Assembly: GCA_965112735.1 (NCBI GenBank)
Contig: OZ218954.1
Coordinates: forward strand, 3,162,001 to 3,226,000
Direction of reading: 5' to 3'
Origin: Phaeosaccion multiseriatum
Lineage: Eukaryota > Ochrophyta, other classes
DNA length: 64,000 bases
A program made the translations under genes and the position numbers. The notes beneath the pieces were generated by a model. It was not told where the DNA came from, made no database searches, and saw only the letters and a program-made list of their open reading frames with translations. Every line of letters starts with the position of its first letter. Position 1 is the stretch's first letter. This document shows positions 58,943-64,000 of this stretch, one piece after another.

Positions 58943-59519
58943 CTACTCGCTCTTATCTCTCTTGCTGCCGATTGTTCTGCTGTTACGTGTCTCGTACGTG
59001 TTACGTTGCACTTGGACGGACAACAGAATTGGCTCTCCCCGTCAAGCTCCACCCGGCAACAGAGAGCTCCCCGCAATACCCTCTCCTTATACTTGCCTGC
59101 TCTCCTCTTCCTCTGCTAGCTTCGTGTTTTGTGTTCTTGACAGAGGCGCACAGAGCTGATTGAATAGGGAAATTGCGACTTCGATAAAGGATTCCCGTAC
59201 ACCTCTAAATGGTACCATGACGAGCCCTCTGCCCACACGGGAGTTAGAAAGAAAACTTAATCAACTTCACAAAAAGCAAAAGTAGGAGCGATGGAGCAGT
59301 AAAGGGAGTTAAGAAGCAGTCAATAGCCTTACTTGTTTGGTTGCCATGTTCCGCCCCAACCAGCACACCGCGTGCATCTCCGCTCTTTTTGTCCCTCAAG
59401 TTGATTTCCATCGGGGTCTGAGTCAAGCAGCCATCACTCCACATATATAGAGAAGGGCAGCTCCTCTCAACCCGCGACACGCCGCTCAGCTGTGCCCACA
59501 CCAGAGGCAGGAGAGCAGG
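58943..59519. promoter_or_regulatory. divergent intergenic region between the LOV and DinB-like genes
   Basis: 577 bp between two divergent predicted start codons. CACATATATAGAG at 59438-59450 is a TATA-box-like sequence about 75 bp upstream of the DinB-like start. A C/T-rich segment lies upstream of the LOV start. A bidirectional promoter is possible but not shown. Confidence 0.4.
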
Positions 59520-61496
59520 ATGATGGCGGTGTCGAGATGCCGCGTCGGCAAGTGCGCGATGTCGAACACATTTGCCATGCTGCAAGGGAGGGTCTTCACG
59601 CCTTCTCAAGGGCACCCGGAAGCGAGAACAGCAAGCACAAGTGCCTGGTCCGGAGCTGCGGTCGGCCAGCGTCCTCGAGGCCCGCGTTCTCCTCCACGTC
59701 CGGCTGGAGTGCACGCCTCCGCCCTGCTGCAGCAGCGAGGCAGGCGTACGTACCCCAACGGCATGACTCCAGCGGCGCCAGAGTCGGCGCTTGACGCAGA
59801 CAACGCAAGAAGTACAAGCGCCCCCTCGGCGTGGGGGAGCAGCAGGAACGGGAGCGGGAGCCTAAGACATCACGCGTCGCTGGCGGCCGAGTCGGCGACG
59901 GAGGATGGCAACACCAACCCAACGTCCAACTCCCCAGTGGTGCTCTGGTCCATCGCAGTCCTCTCGAGGCAGCTCAGCCTGCTACAGCGGATGAGTAAGG
60001 AAGACTACTGCAAGGTGGGTTTGGTAGAGAAAGAGGGGGGGCGGTGGAGGAGGGAGAATGATGGAGGAAAGAGAGAGTTTTTTATGTGTGCCCTTGTGCC
60101 TTTCCGTATCTGTCCTCTGAATTCATTCATACTCCTTCCCCCTGACAAAGCTCCGTTCTCTAACCCTGAACCTCTCGTCTTTCTCCTCACCGACCAACCA
60201 ACCAACCACACATCCGTCCATCTGCTACGCCTCAGATGAACACGCAATTCGCCGCCTCTATCGGCCTCCACATGCGCCACAAGTGAGTCGGTTGGTCCAG
60301 AGGAGAAGGAGAATGAGGGTGCTAGGGAAGCTCTGCCACTGTGAAAGAGGAGTTGGGCGTTGTTCTTTTCTCTTACCTCTCTCCCCAACGCCGGTATGTG
60401 TATGTGCGTCTCGATGTCTCTCTCTCTCTCTCTCTGTGTGTGTCTCTGTGTCTGTGTGTGTGTGTGTTTCCACAGCTTGGGCCACTACACCGCCTTCGTC
60501 GCGGCCCTCGAAAAGGCCACAAAGGGCGAGCACACCGCAGAAGCGCAGGTAACGAAGGAGTAAGGAGCAAGGAAAGTGTCACTGCTGGGGGCAGGGGAAG
60601 GGGGGTAACACAACGTGACTTACTCCGTTGCCGCTTCTTTGGGGGAGAGGGGGGGGAGGAACTTGAGGAGCTTGGACCCTGCTTTGCGACACTAACTGCT
60701 GCTGACCCCCCGCAACTGCTCCTCCTCTCCCTCCCCTCCCCTCCCTTCCCAGTACGACCGCCGAGCCCGAGAGGAGGAGGTGGAGCAGGACCCCTCTGTG
60801 GCCCTGGCACGCCTCAGGGAGGTACTGCGGAAGATCAGCACTCTGTCCGACGATGTGCTGCAGCTGCCGTGCGCCGCGGAGTTCATGGTGAGTTATGACG
60901 TGACGTGTACGTGTTGGTGATATGATATGGTAGTTGTAAGTTGGGCATGTGGTAGTAGCAGCAACATGAACAAATAGCTGTCTGCAGGCTGCAGTCAGCA
61001 GCAGTCGTTCATGACAGACGAGAGGGAGGCTATGAAATGGTCTTCCTTCCCCACTCCCATGCCACCTTACCCACTCACTCACCCCCCCACCCACCCCTAC
61101 CCACTCGACATGTACTCTCTGAACTCATCACATCACTACTCACTCCTCACTCCTCTCTGAACTCATCACCTCGCTCCTCACTCCTCACTCCTCCCTCCCC
61201 AGGTGTCCGACACGGACGGCACTTCGGCCGCCATCCCCTCCACCATCTGCCGCGAATTGGCATTTGTGACTCACCACGCGGTGCACCACAACGCCATCAT
61301 GGGCTGGATTGCCGCGGCCTTGCAATGCCCGCCCGATCTTCCTCCTGACTTTGGCCTGGCGACTGCCACCTCTAAGCACTTCAAGGACAATGCTGCTGTA
61401 TCACCATCTCCTGCGGGTGGTGAGGGTGGTGGTGGTCCTGCTGCTGCTGGCCCTTCGTCCAAGGGGAAGAGTGGCGAAACGGCGCCGTTCTTCTGA
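59520..61496 (+). CDS. DinB/YfiT-like putative metal-dependent enzyme
   Basis: Exons 59520-60014, 60236-60282, 60476-60548, 60753-60887, 61203-61496; 347 aa, phases close to TGA. Residues 1-135 are Ser/Arg/Pro-rich and low complexity (possible organelle-targeting or disordered region; this start is uncertain). Residues about 136-330 match the DinB four-helix-bundle layout of bacterial proteins: WSIAVLSRQL helix, SIGLHMRHNLGHYTAFV (His177, His180, His184), YDRRAREEEVEQD, ALARLREVL, and ELAFVTHHAVHHNAIMGW (His274-275, His278-279), followed by DFGLATATSKH. Three of these histidines are the expected metal ligands. DinB-family enzymes include thiol-dependent transferases, but the substrate here is unknown. 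The C-terminal 30 residues are Gly/Ser/Ala-rich. The resemblance to bacterial sequences suggests possible ancient bacterial origin, though four introns show it is now a eukaryotic gene. Confidence 0.78.
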
Positions 61497-62576
61497 GTTG
61501 GGGGAATGACGCGCTTAGGGGGGGGTGCGGTGGGCAAGTCGTGGTATGGCGGCCCACTACACTCAAACTCAAAGAGAGTTGGCTGGATTCATTGGGGGGG
61601 AGGACTGTTACTGTAGATAGAACATCAAATGGTGTGTGGGTAAAAGGGTAGGAGGGTGTTTTGGAGAATGGGGCGAAGGAGCACGCAGGGAGAGAGGCGG
61701 AAAGAGTGTGACGTGGAGTGAGCTGGAGATGACGCCAATACAAAGACATTGAGGAGTGCAGCGGTGGGTCGGAGCTTCAGGAGGGAGGCATTTTGTACAA
61801 AGGTGGGGAGAGGGAAGAAGAGGGGGAGAGAGGAGGAGAAGGTGAAGGTGGTGGTGGTGGAGGAGGAGGGGGAGGAGGAGGAGGATGAGTGGGGGGGTAC
61901 CGTAGGAGAAGAGACTTGGGGCTATCTGGTCTCTTTTCCCTCCCTCTCCGCTCTTCCACCATGTAAGAATAGTATACAATTAAACACGCTATCATTACCG
62001 TTTGTATGTTTATCATCACTCTGCTCATTGATTTGACAAAAAGCATTTGCAATTTGCAATCAATCGGTCTCTCGTCCGATGATTGGTTGGGCCGTCTCTC
62101 TCTTTCTCTCTCTCGAGTCGAGCTGACCCGCACGCACACACGCGCGCACGTCCGCCATACAGAGTGAGCGGACTCCGAGTCGAGTCGCTCGTGTCTGCGC
62201 GGAGGGGGTGTCCCATGTTCCAGGGCCCCCCGTGTTGCGTTACGATCTGCAATCGTTCCGTTCGGAATCAGTTCCGGTGCGCTTCTCCCCAGCAGGCAGT
62301 ATACTTGTACTTCCGCTGGCTTTTGTTCGGTGCTGTTTGCTGGCTGCGCGTATTTTGCTTGACCCGAAGGGAAGGAAGGGATGAAACTGATGAAACAGTC
62401 CGACGGCCGGGAGGCTGAGGGACAAGCCAAGAAGACTCTTTCTCTTTCACTCGTCCCACTCAGGAAATCAGAGGCTAAGGACCAAAGGAGGGAGTTCGGA
62501 GAGAGTACACAGAGAGTTCATGAGCCCCTCGTCCTCCCGCGCCCCGTGTTGAAGCCCATCTGCTGCCATCTGTCGC
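61497..62576. other. intergenic region
   Basis: 61800-61890 is a GGAGGA/GGTGGT tract. 61960-62040 is AT-richer and may hold the 3' end of the DinB-like transcript. 62040-62570 has ordinary composition with several short open frames on both strands, none with recognisable structure. No gene supported. Confidence 0.5.
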
Positions 62577-62765
<189 letters not shown>

Positions 62766-63165
62766 GCACCATCTCCTTCAATGCAGTTGCTGGCCCTGCC
62801 CTCTCTGAGGGAGATGGCATTCGATGGCATGGTCCACCTCAGAGTCCCCTTTCCCCTCTCCTTCCTCTCTGTCTCTCTCCACATCTCGCGCACGTCCGTC
62901 CCTCCTCCTCCTCCTTCTCCTTCTCCTCCTCCCTCCCTCTCCCCCCCCCCCCTCCTCCTCCTCCTCCTCCTCCTCCTCCTCCTCCTCCTCCTCCTTCTCC
63001 TCCTCCTCCTCCTCCTCCTCCTCCTCCTCCTCCTCCTCCTTCTCCTCCTCCTCCTCCTCCTCCTCCTCCTCCTCCTCCTCCTCCTCCTCCTCTTTCTCCC
63101 TCCTCCTCCTGCTAGCTACTCTCGGTGACGCTCCTTTCTAATCAGAAACAACCCCTCACCAGCCA
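62766..63165. repeat. (CTC)n array downstream of the acidic gene
   Basis: 62905-63110 is a CTC array with CTT interruptions. 62766-62904 is ordinary sequence, and no gene is supported in it. Confidence 0.9.
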
Positions 63166-64000
63166 TCAGCCAGCAAGCCTCCCTACTGACATATCTATCG
63201 CGTCAAGCACAGCGCTCTCCTCCTCTACGCTGGGGCTCCTCACGCGTGCATCTCCTTCCCCTTCTCCTTCTTCTTGTCCTCCTTCGCCCTCCTCCCCGTC
63301 CGCGCAACTCCCCACCTTCAACATCAAAGACGAAGAGTCACTCCCTGGCGTCCCTGATTCCATACTTAGCAACTGCATTCCATCGCTGTGACATTCCGTC
63401 GCTTCGTCGTCGCCAAGAGCAACCGAACTTTCCTCGATGTCAAGGGCGTTGGGGCATGTCGTCGCCAGCCGAGCTATCACCGGTTGTATCACCAACGGCT
63501 GCTGCTGCTCCGGCGTCGCTGACAGCTCCACCCTCTTATGGACTACTGCCTCCCTCACCTTTTCCCCGGCTACTACCTCTCTGCCACCAGCTGCTGTGTC
63601 ACCAACTGCTTGTCGTTTCCCTGTCTCCAGCGTGGACGATGGCGGCAGTCCCCCTACTCGATCGCTACCCTCCCTCTCCTCCTTCTTCTCCTCCTCCTCA
63701 TCATCATCATCCTCCTCCCCCTCCACCTCCTCCTCCTCCTCCTCCTCCTCCTCCTCCTCCTCCTCCTCCTCCACCACCTCCACCTCCACCTCCTTCTCTC
63801 TCTCCTTATCCTCGCTAACATCCACCGGCTGAGCCTGAATCTGCAAAGCCGTGAAGCTCTTCCTCCCCCCATCTGGCGGCACAGCAGCAGTCGATCCTGC
63901 TAGAGCACCCTCTCTCACCAGCTGCATAAATACATGCGTATTGAAGCAGTCGACTTTCTGAAACGCATTCATCGTCCTGGCGCGAGGCGGCAGCTCCCCA
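63166..64000 (-). CDS. acidic low-complexity protein, 5' partial
   Basis: Open from the window edge to a TGA; 277 codons visible. The frame stays open upstream of the first Met (ELPPRARTMNAFQKV), so the gene probably starts outside the window. The first 50 residues (AFQKVDCFNTHVFMQLVREG) look structured. Then a Glu/Asp-rich run of about 50 residues is encoded by GAG/GAT trinucleotide repeats (63660-63810), followed by a Ser/Thr/Gly/Glu-rich, probably disordered C terminus. No domain recognised. It might instead include a C-terminal retained repeat of an otherwise shorter protein. Confidence 0.5.
   Translation of the reverse strand, partial: GELPPRARTMNAFQKVDCFNTHVFMQLVREGALAGSTAAVPPDGGRKSFTALQIQAQPVDVSEDKEREKEVEVEVVEEEEEEEEEEEEEEEVEGEEDDDDEEEEKKEEREGSDRVGGLPPSSTLETGKRQAVGDTAAGGREVVAGEKVREAVVHKRVELSATPEQQQPLVIQPVIARLATTCPNALDIEESSVALGDDEATECHSDGMQLLSMESGTPGSDSSSLMLKVGSCADGEEGEGGQEEGEGEGDARVRSPSVEEESAVLDAIDMSVGRLAG

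Noticed and set aside
58617-59159. 180-codon plus-strand frame overlapping the LOV gene start
   Set aside because: It is antisense to the first LOV exon, whose LOV-domain residues are clear on the other strand.

Overview
This is a eukaryotic nuclear window with clear GT-AG introns. The best guess is a photosynthetic stramenopile (heterokont) alga, brown-algal or related. That is an inference from four things: a leucine-rich-repeat gene with one repeat per exon in phase 1-1, a LOV blue-light sensor, a giant armadillo protein, and GC-rich coding sequence broken by introns full of simple repeats. No rRNA or tRNA gene, CRISPR array or bacterial-style operon was seen.

Layout. 1-560 is a TCTA microsatellite at the window edge. 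820-16246 (+) holds 25 exons of a giant armadillo-repeat protein (2371 residues here, 5' end outside the window); nearly every intron carries a different microsatellite touching a splice site. 16943-17246 is a fold-back element. 17530-22860 (+) is an LRR / coiled-coil / kinase-like / RING-type zinc-finger protein with a probable frameshift in its last exon. 23241-23498 is a second small element with terminal inverted repeats and a 6-bp target duplication.

23727-53659 (+) is the most striking part: three tandem genes for secreted proteins (about 1560, 1552 and 941 aa). Each has a signal-peptide exon, then 5, 5 and 3 copies of a cassette of about 1.7 kb and five exons, then a Pro/Thr and Cys-rich tail. 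Every cassette begins and ends in phase 1, so whole cassettes can be gained or lost without breaking the frame. Introns are nearly as conserved as exons, while a few short protein positions vary strongly. I do not recognise the family; a variable cell-surface or extracellular protein is the simplest inference. Between genes 1 and 2 lies a frameshifted 1.9-kb copy of part of the armadillo gene (33724-35619). Intergenic blocks with GAGT arrays follow genes 2 and 3.

55206-64000 holds single-copy-looking genes: a small Ala/Ser-rich protein (-), a 199-aa single LOV-domain protein (-), a divergently oriented DinB/YfiT-like putative metalloenzyme (+, 347 aa), and the 3' part of an acidic protein of unknown function (-). 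The LOV and DinB-like genes share a 577-bp intergenic region. Otherwise no functional link between neighbours is evident; the window is organised by tandem duplication rather than by pathway.
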